A DNA stretch of 64,000 bases from BQJU01 sp965229635 (GTDB lineage Bacteria; Bacteroidota; Bacteroidia; Chitinophagales; Saprospiraceae), in NCBI GenBank assembly GCA_965229635.1, contig OZ245894.1:3720001-3784000 (forward strand), in the 5' to 3' direction. Positions 45,221 through 53,758 of this stretch are shown here, in pieces; the first letter of the stretch is position 1, and each line of letters begins with the position of its first letter. The translations under genes were made by a program, and so were the position numbers. A model generated the notes under the pieces. The model searched no databases. It had not been told where the DNA came from and worked only from the letters and a program-made list of their open reading frames with translations.

Positions 45221-46120
45221 TTAATTCTTCTGTAAATACTCCCCCGAAATGCGATCCATATTTTGCTGACGTGCCGCTTCAAGCTTGAGTTTGTCTTCGT
45301 ACACCTTGTTGAGAAACTCATACTTGGCGTAGTTTTGTTTGTCCAATCCACGGCCGGCACCCTTTAGCATTAACCTGGCGTCTGCACCACAAGAAGATTC
45401 CGGATCAATAGAGGAGAGGTGCTCGATGGCCTCCGCAAATTTTTCTTGCTGCATGGCTACTTCGGCTTGCTGCAAGGCCCTTTTGCATTGTTGTTCCTGG
45501 TATTGTTGATAATAACCCAGCAGAGCCGACTGACTTTGATCCATACAGCTGCTGGAGGTGGGAATGGCTTGTAGCAGGGCAATGGCCCGATCATGCTCTT
45601 CTCGTTCGGAGGCAATTTTGGCTTCCGCCAATATTTCACTACAGTAGTCATTGTAATAAGTTGCCTGGCGATCTTCAATTTTTTCCACCCATTGCACATA
45701 ACGCTGATAACCGGGTTTAATTTGTGACAACGCCTTACGGATAGCGCCATCGGTGTGGGTGCCGCTGCCAGTTAAAATCTGGCTTTCTGAATTGATCACT
45801 GCTCCGCTCATCCGATTTTTGGCCTGAATACTAAAGCGCAATTTGACCAGCACCCGGTTTTCCAGTCCTTCCACTTTACCGGTTTCCAAAAGGTACAATT
45901 CGGGATAAACGACGAGCACTTCGTATTGATCGCCAAGCACGCCCAGATGGTTGAAAACCGATCGCACCCGTTCTTCAAAAAGGGGCTTAAGTTCCGTACC
46001 GATTTTGGTGTCAAATGTCGGTTGTCCAAACTGGAAAGACAGGCTGCTTTGTCCGTTTAAATAGTGCGATTGGACAACCAGGAAAGCAGCGATCAAAAAC
46101 AAATATCTTAAAGGTCTCAT
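45221..46120 (-). CDS. Exported TPR-like protein of unknown function
   Basis: A 299-aa protein; the start at 46120 gives the signal peptide MRPLRYLFLIAAFLVVQSHYLNGQ. The first half is beta-rich (PTFDTKIGTELKPLFEERV, VLVKLRFSIQAKN), the second half helical with a TPR-like pair (AIALLQAIPTSSSCMDQS, AIEHLSSIDPESSCGADA), each containing SSC. It ends in a basic coiled segment. It follows three other envelope genes on the same strand with short gaps, so it is probably the fifth gene of the CHAT operon. No function is recognised. Confidence 0.6.
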   Translation of the reverse strand: MRPLRYLFLIAAFLVVQSHYLNGQSSLSFQFGQPTFDTKIGTELKPLFEERVRSVFNHLGVLGDQYEVLVVYPELYLLETGKVEGLENRVLVKLRFSIQAKNRMSGAVINSESQILTGSGTHTDGAIRKALSQIKPGYQRYVQWVEKIEDRQATYYNDYCSEILAEAKIASEREEHDRAIALLQAIPTSSSCMDQSQSALLGYYQQYQEQQCKRALQQAEVAMQQEKFAEAIEHLSSIDPESSCGADARLMLKGAGRGLDKQNYAKYEFLNKVYEDKLKLEAARQQNMDRISGEYLQKN

Positions 46121-46151
46121 AGTCTTTAAATTTGGTCTTTTGAAATACCCG

Positions 46152-47024
46152 TTATTCAATACTAAAAAATAGTTTACTGCCTTGCACATCCCGCGAAGCA
46201 TCTAATCCCAGGCTGCGCAGAAACTTCAAAATTTCAATGGCCACCTTGGTTGGTCGCACTTCCTCGCCGGTAGCGGCATCACGAATGGGCACCCTGAATT
46301 CATCCACGATCATTTTCGTGGCAGTGACCCCCTGAATGTGCAATTGCTTCTGGTATGCCTTGTCTGCCAGCCACTGCTCAATCTTTTCCGAAAGGAAGGC
46401 TCCGCTACTATCCACATCCGTGTCAAAGTCAACGATTGCCGATTCTGACAGTCCAAAATTGAGAAAGAGGTTACGGCCCTTTTTCAGCATTTCCTCAAAT
46501 TTGTAATGGGTATTGTTCAGCAAATCCGGCAAGACATATTCCACCGCCTTTTGGGTTAGCTTTTCGTAATTTTGAGTATAAAACTTTTGGGAATTGGCCA
46601 CCTGATTCACCAGAGATTCACCGGAAAAGGCATCGTAGGCCGTGACCACAACCGTCACACTATTGCCCTTGGTGGTGCGGATGACCCTGGTTTCTACCTC
46701 CACGTAAATTTCTGCCCCGCTCTGCTCAATGATTTCCTGTTTCAGGCTGCTCTGATTTTCCAGTTCCATCGCCCGATCGTTGGATAGCTGTTTTACCCTG
46801 GCCCGAAAATCAATGGTGGGGTATCCCGCGTAGTCAAAGCCATCCCGAATCTGGGTGACTGCAATCCGCAGGTTAAAATCGCTCTCCAATACCTGCCGCA
46901 AATCCTGGCCCTTTTTGACAAAGGGGATAACCATGATCTTTGGATTGAATAACGACAGGCTATCCTGTGTACGGCTTAGGTTTGCTGCACCAAGGATGCA
47001 GCACATAAAGATTAGTTTTTTCAT
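46152..47024 (-). CDS. Exported protein of unknown function (DUF6175-like)
   Basis: A 290-aa protein with an N-terminal signal (MKKLIFMCCILGAANLSRTQ). The core KIMVIPFVKKGQDLRQVLE ... RIAVTQIRDGFDYAGY begins like the proteins that sense or bind periplasmic partners near CsgG-type genes. It then alternates strands and helices (VETRVIRTTKGNSVTVVVTA). Four bp separate it from the upstream CsgG-like gene. The DUF assignment is from memory and weak. Confidence 0.55.
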   Translation of the reverse strand: MKKLIFMCCILGAANLSRTQDSLSLFNPKIMVIPFVKKGQDLRQVLESDFNLRIAVTQIRDGFDYAGYPTIDFRARVKQLSNDRAMELENQSSLKQEIIEQSGAEIYVEVETRVIRTTKGNSVTVVVTAYDAFSGESLVNQVANSQKFYTQNYEKLTQKAVEYVLPDLLNNTHYKFEEMLKKGRNLFLNFGLSESAIVDFDTDVDSSGAFLSEKIEQWLADKAYQKQLHIQGVTATKMIVDEFRVPIRDAATGEEVRPTKVAIEILKFLRSLGLDASRDVQGSKLFFSIE

Positions 47025-47028
47025 AGTA

Positions 47029-48015
47029 TTATAGTTTCGGCCTTCTGAATATAAAAGGCGTCAGCGGCAACAACATAAACTTGACCAGACCCACCATATT
47101 GATGCTACCGGTGCTGCGCAGATAGACCGGCTCCCCACTTTTGATGGCCTTTAAAATTTCTTTCTTACCGGTGTTGATCTTGCATTCGGCAATGGATAGA
47201 CCGGGGGTATGGTCTTTGACGGTAGCCAACCCCAGAGAGACTTCGTATTCGAGCAATTCACCATCAACATCGATGTGTTCTATCTGGTATACCTCAAGAT
47301 ATTCGCGCCAGCCAATGGGTTTATTGCCAGTCACAAGTATGCGTTTGGCTTTTTTGTCAGACGCTCTCAAGAGATATTTCACCCGGATTTCACCCGGAAA
47401 TACTTCCCGGGCAAAGGTTTCCATACGTCGGTGTGCGGAATAAAAAGCGCGTTCCTTCGCCCGGATATTTAACGCCGGTAGTGGCGCGTAAAATTCCGGC
47501 GACCCGGTTCCAAATTCGGAAATCCCCGAAAGCTCAAATACCTGGCTTTTTAAAATTTCACCGGTTTCTGTTTTAAGCACCCGCAAGGTAAACCGCAGCG
47601 GGCAGCTCACCTGCCTTATCGGGTAGGTAATACCGGTTTCCCTATTCTCTCGTTTGATCACTTCACTGTTTACCGGCCCTACGGTATTGAGTTGCCCCAA
47701 TACCAGGTATTCTGCCCCAATGGCCCGGCCCTGTTCGGAGATATCCAGCAGCAGTTTATTCTCTTCTTTTTCAGCCTCCAATGCCGCATATACTGCATCC
47801 ATATTGGTGCGGTCCAGCACCTGATACCTTGGATATCCGTTGAAGGCCGACCAGCAGAGGTCTTCTAATGTGCGGGCTTCCTGTGCCGCAATGCCGGGCC
47901 CATGCTCAAAGCGGGCAATGCCAATTTTGGTTTGCTCTTGTGCGGATAGGCATGGAGCTATTATGGTGCATAGCACAATAATGACCAGACTTTTCATTTT
48001 AGTTCTCATCTTCAT
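47029..48015 (-). CDS. CsgG-like exported protein, copy 2
   Basis: A 328-aa protein with a signal peptide (MKSLVIIVLCTIIAPCLSAQ after a short Met-rich start). The CsgG-like fold is visible in KIGIARFEHGPG, YPRYQVLDRTNMDAVYAALE and GRAIGAEYLVLGQLN. CsgG relatives form outer-membrane secretion pores or bind envelope partners, but here no transmembrane beta region is obvious. Its first codon abuts the stop of copy 1, so they are cotranscribed. Role probably in envelope sensing or assembly. Confidence 0.65.
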   Translation of the reverse strand: MKMRTKMKSLVIIVLCTIIAPCLSAQEQTKIGIARFEHGPGIAAQEARTLEDLCWSAFNGYPRYQVLDRTNMDAVYAALEAEKEENKLLLDISEQGRAIGAEYLVLGQLNTVGPVNSEVIKRENRETGITYPIRQVSCPLRFTLRVLKTETGEILKSQVFELSGISEFGTGSPEFYAPLPALNIRAKERAFYSAHRRMETFAREVFPGEIRVKYLLRASDKKAKRILVTGNKPIGWREYLEVYQIEHIDVDGELLEYEVSLGLATVKDHTPGLSIAECKINTGKKEILKAIKSGEPVYLRSTGSINMVGLVKFMLLPLTPFIFRRPKL

Positions 48016-48864
48016 CTAGTAAAGTTGATTGGGATCAATGGTACAATAAATGCTGGCCCCGGCATCGAGATATTCGGTGATATCAGAGCCGCCACTACGC
48101 ACCGAGCAGCGGGAAAAGTGTATGTTTTCAATTTCCTCTACCGCTATGCGGCCAATGGTGATCATACGTGGCAAAACGACGCCGTCAACCTCTTCTTCGG
48201 TCTGTACTTTCACCAGTAGGCGAGTGCGCTTTTTCAGGTCCAGTCCACTACCACCGGCAATCAGCACCTCCTTGGCTTTCTTTCTTCCCTTCAGTACGCG
48301 CACCAGCTTGATTCGGGCAGGAAATTCCTGATTGATCAAATCTCGTGTGGCTTGTTGCACCTGTTTTTTTGGTGACATCAAATCGGCCCAGAGGGAGGAG
48401 CGCATGGAGGTGTTTTCTTTAGCGACCACCGACTGGGTAGCAACGGAGTACAAACTTAATGTCAGCAAATATCCTTCAAAGGTGAAATCTCCCAGCAACA
48501 AATAATCGGCCCCCAGGCTCTTACCTTGCTCCACGGTAAAACCGTCGATAAATTCTTCCGACTTCTGTAACTCCAATTCTTCCTGAATGCGGGAAATTTG
48601 TGCTCTTTCAACCATCACAAAGCGTTGATCCCGCAGAAAGACCTCAATGGCATAATCCTGAAATTGACGCATAATCTGCGCCATATTGTTGTAGTCAGGA
48701 CCATCGGTGATCAGGTTGAGAAAACTACTACGAATTTCCCGCCCCTGCACTTCGGTCTTGCTGGGACCATAGAAATTCAGCACGGCGATATTGATCTTTT
48801 CTTTCTGGGCAAAAACGATACTGGTAAGTAGTAGAAGCGCGCCCACTATTGCGGTTTTTTTCAT
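48016..48864 (-). CDS. CsgG-like exported protein, copy 1
   Basis: A 282-aa protein with a signal peptide (MKKTAIVGALLLLTSIVFAQ). Core elements: KINIAVLNFYGPSKTE, DQRFVMVERAQISRIQEELELQ and GKSLGADYLLLGDFTFEGY, matching the CsgG/LpoB-type fold. A C-terminal beta region (RLLVKVQTEEEVDG) follows. It lies 9 bp after the CHAT gene. Together with copy 2 it may form a complex at the outer membrane. It has no lipobox Cys at the cleavage site. Confidence 0.7.
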   Translation of the reverse strand: MKKTAIVGALLLLTSIVFAQKEKINIAVLNFYGPSKTEVQGREIRSSFLNLITDGPDYNNMAQIMRQFQDYAIEVFLRDQRFVMVERAQISRIQEELELQKSEEFIDGFTVEQGKSLGADYLLLGDFTFEGYLLTLSLYSVATQSVVAKENTSMRSSLWADLMSPKKQVQQATRDLINQEFPARIKLVRVLKGRKKAKEVLIAGGSGLDLKKRTRLLVKVQTEEEVDGVVLPRMITIGRIAVEEIENIHFSRCSVRSGGSDITEYLDAGASIYCTIDPNQLY

Positions 48865-48873
48865 AATCGTGGT

Positions 48874-51195
48874 TTAGTGACCAGGGGACAAAAATAGTGA
48901 TTTCCTCCTTGTCAAAAATAATGCTATAAAAATCGAGGCCAAAACCGGTAGTATCCACCACCCGGACCACCAACTGGAGCCGGTAGAAATCGTCTCGTCC
49001 CGGCCCAGATGCACAAAGCCTGCCCAGTAATAGGGATGTGTAAAGGTGCGGTCTTGCTGTCGCAAAAACTCGAGTTTGGCTTGTTGTAGAGCCGTACTTT
49101 GGGAATGCCCTGCCTCCAGTTGTTGGTAAAAATTATCCATTAAATGCGCGGTAGCCTGATCGGCTACTTCCCACAGACTCATCACTACATTGGGGCAGTT
49201 GGCTTGTACAAAACCTCTGGCCAGACTGAGTACGCCCTCGCCCTGATGAATGGAACCGACTCCGGTTTCGCAGGCGCTGAGGACCACCAGCTGGCTGTTG
49301 AAATTCATTTGGTAGATTTCGTATACCGACAGTTCCCCATCGGCAAAGAAGATGCGATTGTCAAGCGGCGCCTCATCAGTAATGCAGGCGTGGGTAGCCA
49401 GGTGTAGTACTTCGAACTTTTGGGCGGCTGCCGCAAATTGTTTTTTCGTAGCGGAATGGCCCAAAAAAGTGGTGCCGGTAAATGTTTGCGTAATTTTTTG
49501 GGCTTCCAGCTGATTGTAGTTGAGCTTAGCCAGCCCTTGCAGGGAACAACCATCACGATTATTGCTGCGGTCAAATTGTTCAAATTCGGGGGCAAATGCG
49601 GCCAGCTTTTGACCGGTGGCGGTAGCTTTCGTCTGCCCGCCAGTGAAGACGAAAAGTGTAGCAGAATTGACATAGCTGATGCTGCACTCTTCGAATAAGT
49701 ATGACAAGGCCTCAGGATGGTAATTTGGTACCTCACTTTCTGGCGCTCCTTTTAGCAGCACCTCAAACGGAATGGTCCAGAGTTGGTCATCCGGGGAGAG
49801 AATGAGATGTTTTGGGATGAAGTCAAGTTGATTTAGAACCGCCACTTCTATCAATTCGTGGTACAGCTGTGATGCGGCCTGTATATATTGCTGAAAGGCT
49901 TTCCGGGGCTCGTATTCAAAGTGGTTGGTGCTGATCTCTGTTTTTAATTCCGCTACCTGCCTGAGCAATTGAGTGGGGTAGGGAATCTGATGTAAAAAGT
50001 AATGCTTTTGGGTAATGGTAAATACAAATAGGTGATCATAGCCCAGGAAATAATCGACAAAAATGGTTTCTGATGAGGGTAATAGTTGCTGAACCTCTGC
50101 AATGGTTGCCAGGGGAAGATCAGGGACCTTTTCAGTGAGCAGTGGTTCCATTATTTCTTCAATATCCAGCAATTGGTCCTGCAGGTAATTGAGGCTGTCT
50201 TCATTGGGAGTAGGTAAACTGCGTTGATACGCCATCCTGCTTTTTACGGACCTTTCCCGCTGCAAAAGTTCAGGACTAATGCCTCCCTCTTCCCGGTATT
50301 GTCGGGCAATCAGGCTTTGCAAAATGATATTGGCCTTGGCCTTTTCGGCAATCTGAAAGGCGCGTTCGAGGTATTGCTGGTCGGGATTCAACTGATCGAG
50401 TTGGGCCGCCGTTTGAATGGCGTTTTCGTGTACCGGCACCAACTGGCGCGTGAGGCGCAGCTGATCTTTTTCCGATGGATAGCGAGTGCGCACGTGCCGG
50501 ACCAGATCGATGCTTTTTTCAAAACTTTGCAGAGCACCCAACAGCTTTTGCGGTTCACCTTTTGTTTTGAATTGATCGATGAAGACCCGCGCCTTAGCGG
50601 CCAGTGCCGGAATGGCTTGAACCGGGGCAATAAACCCATCCACGGGAGGAAAGGCAAAAAGATCATCATTGCTGAAGTCCATGCTCATGGACTGTAGTGC
50701 AGCCTGGTAGGCCTGAAGTGCTGCTTCGAAGTCGGAAGTAGATTCATAAATTTGGCCAACCTGCATTTGCAGGCCCGGCAACAGGTTTCGGCCCAATTCA
50801 CTCTGCTGTAATTGAGGAATTGCTTCCCGATAAAATTCCAGGGCCTGATCCTTGCGGCCACGTTGTCGGTGAATATTCCCAACTTCGAGGAACAGGATGC
50901 CCAATTTTTGTGGGTCGTTGGTATCAGAAATGGCTTCAAAAATCTGTTTGGCCTGTCGTACTTCGTATAATTCCGGAAACTGGTTGAGCATTTCCTCCAG
51001 TGCTTCCTGTTCTGTAAACCGATCCATATCCATGACCCGGTCGTAGAGCCGCATCACATCGCGGGTGGCGGGGTCATTGGCCAGGTATTGTTCGAGGAGC
51101 TCCAGGTCCGATTGAGCGCTCAAAGATTTTGCCAATATCATGAAAAGCCACAGCATGGCGAAACGTCGGTTGAATATGTGTGGTATAAAGGTCAT
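48874..51195 (-). CDS. Exported TPR-CHAT protease-like protein with C-terminal anchor
   Basis: A 773-aa protein of the caspase-like CHAT family. The start at 51195 gives MTFIPHIFNRRFAMLWLFMILAKSLSA as signal peptide. Residues about 80-330 are TPR-like helices (DQALEFYREAIPQL, AALQAYQAALQS). The CHAT domain spans about 430-720, with catalytic H602 in HLATHACITDE and C642 in VLSACETGVG, and a GEGVLSLARGF block typical of active members. A helix (WWILPVLASIFIALFLTR) near the end anchors it, putting the protease part outside the cytoplasm. It is divergent from an ECF sigma gene and heads an operon with CsgG-like proteins. Substrate is unknown; the neighbouring membrane protein is a candidate. Confidence 0.92.
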   Translation of the reverse strand: MTFIPHIFNRRFAMLWLFMILAKSLSAQSDLELLEQYLANDPATRDVMRLYDRVMDMDRFTEQEALEEMLNQFPELYEVRQAKQIFEAISDTNDPQKLGILFLEVGNIHRQRGRKDQALEFYREAIPQLQQSELGRNLLPGLQMQVGQIYESTSDFEAALQAYQAALQSMSMDFSNDDLFAFPPVDGFIAPVQAIPALAAKARVFIDQFKTKGEPQKLLGALQSFEKSIDLVRHVRTRYPSEKDQLRLTRQLVPVHENAIQTAAQLDQLNPDQQYLERAFQIAEKAKANIILQSLIARQYREEGGISPELLQRERSVKSRMAYQRSLPTPNEDSLNYLQDQLLDIEEIMEPLLTEKVPDLPLATIAEVQQLLPSSETIFVDYFLGYDHLFVFTITQKHYFLHQIPYPTQLLRQVAELKTEISTNHFEYEPRKAFQQYIQAASQLYHELIEVAVLNQLDFIPKHLILSPDDQLWTIPFEVLLKGAPESEVPNYHPEALSYLFEECSISYVNSATLFVFTGGQTKATATGQKLAAFAPEFEQFDRSNNRDGCSLQGLAKLNYNQLEAQKITQTFTGTTFLGHSATKKQFAAAAQKFEVLHLATHACITDEAPLDNRIFFADGELSVYEIYQMNFNSQLVVLSACETGVGSIHQGEGVLSLARGFVQANCPNVVMSLWEVADQATAHLMDNFYQQLEAGHSQSTALQQAKLEFLRQQDRTFTHPYYWAGFVHLGRDETISTGSSWWSGWWILPVLASIFIALFLTRRKSLFLSPGH

Positions 51196-51234
51196 GCCAA
51201 ATGATAAAGCTTTTCTTTGTATTGCTTCAAGAGC

Positions 51235-51332
51235 AAAAAGGTAACCAGCAGTTGCAAAAATAGCCGGATTGTTCAAAATCCAGAATATCCTTACTTTTGG
51301 GGCTGTATTTTTTCCCGGAAGGTTACCTTTTT
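51235..51332. promoter_or_regulatory. Divergent promoter region with AAAAAGGTAACC / GGTTACCTTTTT inverted pair
   Basis: AAAAAGGTAACC (51235-51246) and its exact reverse complement GGTTACCTTTTT (51321-51332) face the CHAT gene and the sigma gene respectively. The right copy runs into TATACTTTG, a promoter-like box, 20 bp before the sigma start. On the left side the minus strand reads CTGCTGGTTACCTTTTT. Both genes probably share one control element, perhaps recognised by the sigma factor itself. Confidence 0.55.
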
Positions 51333-51352
51333 ATACTTTGTGCTATTAAACC

Positions 51353-51949
51353 ATGAAATCAATGCAAACTTATACGGATGCGGAGCTGTTGGAATGGCTG
51401 AAATCGCCGGATGAGCGAGTCAACGACCGGGCCCTGCGTTATCTCTACCGGGAATTATATGGGATGATTGAACGGATGGTGCTCAACAACAGTGGGAGTG
51501 AGGAGGCGGCGGCCGATATATTTCAGGATGCTTTAATTACTTTTTATAATCAGCTAAGGGAGAAAGAATTATCACTCAATTGCAGCATTAAAACCTATGT
51601 ATATTCCGTTTGCCGAAACCTGTGGCTGATGCGTTTGCGTAAGCAAAAAAGAGAAACGCCACTCCAGGAGAGCCACGAATCGGTACCGGTGCAGGAGAGT
51701 GTTTTTGACACCCTGGTAGAAACTGAACATTCTGCACTGGTCAAGGAAATGCTGAATCAGTTGGGAGGAGATTGCCAGCAGATTTTGCAATATTATTACT
51801 TCGAACGCCTGCGGATGAAGAAGATCATGCAGCTCATGAGTCTGGCCAATGAGCAGGTGGCCAAAAACAAGAAATCCCGCTGTATGAAAAAGCTGCGGGA
51901 TTTGGTGGACGGACAGCCATTATTTCAACAACTAGCCAATGCCTACTAA
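51353..51949 (+). CDS. ECF-type RNA polymerase sigma factor
   Basis: A 198-aa sigma-70 family protein of extracytoplasmic-function size. Region 2 spans about 15-90 (RALRYLYRELYGMIERMV, AADIFQDALITFYNQL, CSIKTYVYSVCRNLWLMRLRKQKR). Region 4 spans about 120-180 (LNQLGGDCQQILQYYYFERLRMKKIM, EQVAKNKKSRCMKKLRDL), which replaces the usual helix-turn-helix hallmark with a somewhat diverged one. The stop overlaps the next ATG (TAATG), so the next gene is translationally coupled and probably its anti-sigma partner. Its start codon faces the CHAT gene. Another start is possible at the ATG three codons downstream. Confidence 0.9.
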   Translation: MKSMQTYTDAELLEWLKSPDERVNDRALRYLYRELYGMIERMVLNNSGSEEAAADIFQDALITFYNQLREKELSLNCSIKTYVYSVCRNLWLMRLRKQKRETPLQESHESVPVQESVFDTLVETEHSALVKEMLNQLGGDCQQILQYYYFERLRMKKIMQLMSLANEQVAKNKKSRCMKKLRDLVDGQPLFQQLANAY

Positions 51950-52695
51950 TGCAATACAGTCCTGAAAATATTGATCGTTACCTGGATGGAACCCTGGAGA
52001 GGACTGAACTGGAGGCTTTTGAACAAGCTTTGCAGGAAGATCAGCAACTCAGCCGGGAGGTCGAGATCCAGCGAGAATTGCGGCGTGGCATTCGCAATAG
52101 AGGCAATGATTTGCTCAAGGATCGCTTGCGCAAAATTCACACTGAAGAAATCACCTCAAATCAAGAGGGTGTTGATAAAAAAGAAAAGAAAGGTAGAGTA
52201 GTAGCCCTGCGCTGGCCGATGCTGGGAGCGGTAGCGGCCGTACTTCTCTTAATTGCGGTCTTCGTTCTATTTCCAGGCCAACAAAGTCCCGAGGAGCTGT
52301 TTGCGCAAAACTACGAACCCTACGAAATCAGCCTGGTGCAAAGAGGAGAAGATGCCGATGCATTGGCGAAAGCCGATGAAGACTACCGTTCGGGCAACTA
52401 CCAGACGGCCATCACTTCATTAGAAACGCTTTTGCAAAACCAACCCGCCAATGCTAAGCTACACCTGGTGCTTGGCATTTGTTATCTGGAAACAGATCAG
52501 CTACAGCAAGCACGAGATCACTTTGGTTTGGCCTTGAACAATGGTCTTTACAAGGACAAAGCTCAATGGTACCTTGCGTTGAGCTACCTCAAGGAAGGGA
52601 AAATCCAGTTGGCCAGAAGCTACCTTGAGCCACTAAGGGAGGATCAAAATTCGATATATCGAGAAAAAGCAGCGCAATTGCTGAAAAAAATATAA
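51949..52695 (+). CDS. Membrane protein: anti-sigma-like N-terminus, TPR outside
   Basis: A 248-aa single-pass protein. The N-terminal 80 residues are cytoplasmic, charged and helical (ENIDRYLDGTLERTELEAFEQAL), the pattern of the N-terminus of zinc-free anti-sigma factors. The helix at about 88-107 (PMLGAVAAVLLLIAVFVLF) crosses the membrane. The rest (130-248) is outside and made of TPR-like repeats (YRSGNYQTAITSLETLLQN, LVLGICYLETDQLQQARDHF). Overlap with the sigma stop implies fixed stoichiometry. I infer that it holds the sigma factor at the membrane and that the TPR part senses or is cut by envelope partners. Confidence 0.75.
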   Translation: MQYSPENIDRYLDGTLERTELEAFEQALQEDQQLSREVEIQRELRRGIRNRGNDLLKDRLRKIHTEEITSNQEGVDKKEKKGRVVALRWPMLGAVAAVLLLIAVFVLFPGQQSPEELFAQNYEPYEISLVQRGEDADALAKADEDYRSGNYQTAITSLETLLQNQPANAKLHLVLGICYLETDQLQQARDHFGLALNNGLYKDKAQWYLALSYLKEGKIQLARSYLEPLREDQNSIYREKAAQLLKKI

Positions 52696-52727
52696 CCTCC
52701 CGAGAGCATTTTTTCCGGATTTCTGTC

Positions 52728-52778
52728 AAAAAAGGTAATGGGAAAGTACTTTCTTTTATATTGTTTTCTGCTGGTTAC
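52728..52778. promoter_or_regulatory. AAAAAAGGTAAT and CTGCTGGTTAC motif pair
   Basis: AAAAAAGGTAAT (52728-52739) and CTGCTGGTTAC (52768-52778) repeat the elements of the CHAT/sigma divergent region (minus-strand copy CTGCTGGTTACC at 51251-51240). They lie in the 235-bp gap before a lipoprotein gene, suggesting that it belongs to the same regulon. No clear terminator is seen after the anti-sigma gene. Confidence 0.4.
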
Positions 52779-52930
52779 TCTCCGGAATTTCTCTTTTAGG
52801 TGATCAATTTTCAAATATTCAGGTCGGATTTTACTTGAAAACTGTAATGGTTACTCATGGCTATTCAGCGCTATACTTGTATCAAGTTTTGCGCAAGATT
52901 CTATTTTTAAATCATTTAAAAACAATAGCC

Positions 52931-53587
52931 ATGCAAAAGTATTCAGTTCTAATTCGATTTTCTTTGTTGATTACCATCATTTGTTTTAATGCCTGCCAAA
53001 AAAGTGATCCTCTTCAGCCTATTGATCCCGAATCTCCAGTTGTTTGTGATGATGCCTGGGGTGGAGATGTTACCGAGTTTCTGATTGCCTTCTACGATCC
53101 CTTTGAATTCATTTTGTACTATGATCCCGATTACGCCACTGCTGCTCTTGATGACCTGGATATGGAGGGGTCAACATCTGAGCAAACCGCTGCGATGGAA
53201 GTTTTCGATAGTCATGGAGAAGCTTCCATTCAGCAAGTTTGGCTGGAGCCAATCGAGCATGCCGGTTTAGTGCAGATGGCACTAAAAATCAGTGCTTTGT
53301 ACGACTATCAATTTCTTTGTAATGTTGGTGTTGCTATTCCTGCACCTTCTCGGGAATTGAGAGAAAAGATTTGCTCTTTTGAAGATCAAGGGGATGAGGT
53401 ATGTACCGATGAGGGGGAAAAATCGGTCAAGACCATTTACCGCAATAGGGCTTATTGTGAACGGGGAGACGGGACTTGTAAGGAATGGGACTTGCTGTGG
53501 TACACAGAATACTTCTACGATAAGAAGAAATGTGAGGGAGGAATTGAGCAAATCATTGAGCACAAAGCATACCAGTGCAAAAAATAG
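52931..53587 (+). CDS. Cys-rich lipoprotein of unknown function
   Basis: A 218-aa lipoprotein. The ATG at 52931 gives MQKYSVLIRFSLLITIICFNAC with lipobox Cys at residue 22; the upstream frame extension is unlikely. The mature part is acidic (DPFEFILYYDPDYATAALDDLDMEG) and its second half has eight or so Cys spaced in pairs (LCNVG, KICSFED, VCTDEGE, YCERGDGTCKEWD, KCEGG, QCKK), suggesting disulfides outside the cytoplasm. No family is recognised. It ends near a 13-bp inverted repeat. Confidence 0.65.
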   Translation: MQKYSVLIRFSLLITIICFNACQKSDPLQPIDPESPVVCDDAWGGDVTEFLIAFYDPFEFILYYDPDYATAALDDLDMEGSTSEQTAAMEVFDSHGEASIQQVWLEPIEHAGLVQMALKISALYDYQFLCNVGVAIPAPSRELREKICSFEDQGDEVCTDEGEKSVKTIYRNRAYCERGDGTCKEWDLLWYTEYFYDKKKCEGGIEQIIEHKAYQCKK

Positions 53588-53616
53588 GTAGACCTCATGT
53601 CCATCGGTTCAACGTT

Positions 53617-53660
53617 CTTTATCCGAGGCTGTCCGAATTTGGAGTATGCCTCGGATAAAG
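53617..53660. terminator. Perfect 13-bp inverted repeat before carA
   Basis: CTTTATCCGAGGC (53617-53629) and GCCTCGGATAAAG (53648-53660) form an exact stem with an 18-nt loop, 30 bp after the lipoprotein stop and about 100 bp before carA. It could end the upstream transcript or be a regulator site. No T-run follows. Confidence 0.5.
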
Positions 53661-53720
53661 TACTCATGAGTTTTTATCCACAATTCTTGCTTCATAAAGT
53701 GTTCATTTGCCATTAAGTTT

Positions 53721-53728
53721 TATCTTTG
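53721..53728 (+). promoter_or_regulatory. TATCTTTG -7 promoter box of carA
   Basis: An exact match to the Bacteroidota -7 consensus TAnnTTTG, 31 bp before the carA start. A well-spaced TTG -33 box is not evident, so the assignment rests on the -7 element alone. Confidence 0.5.
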
Positions 53729-53758
53729 CTGCGAATTTAAAAGACGTAAGCTTCATCA

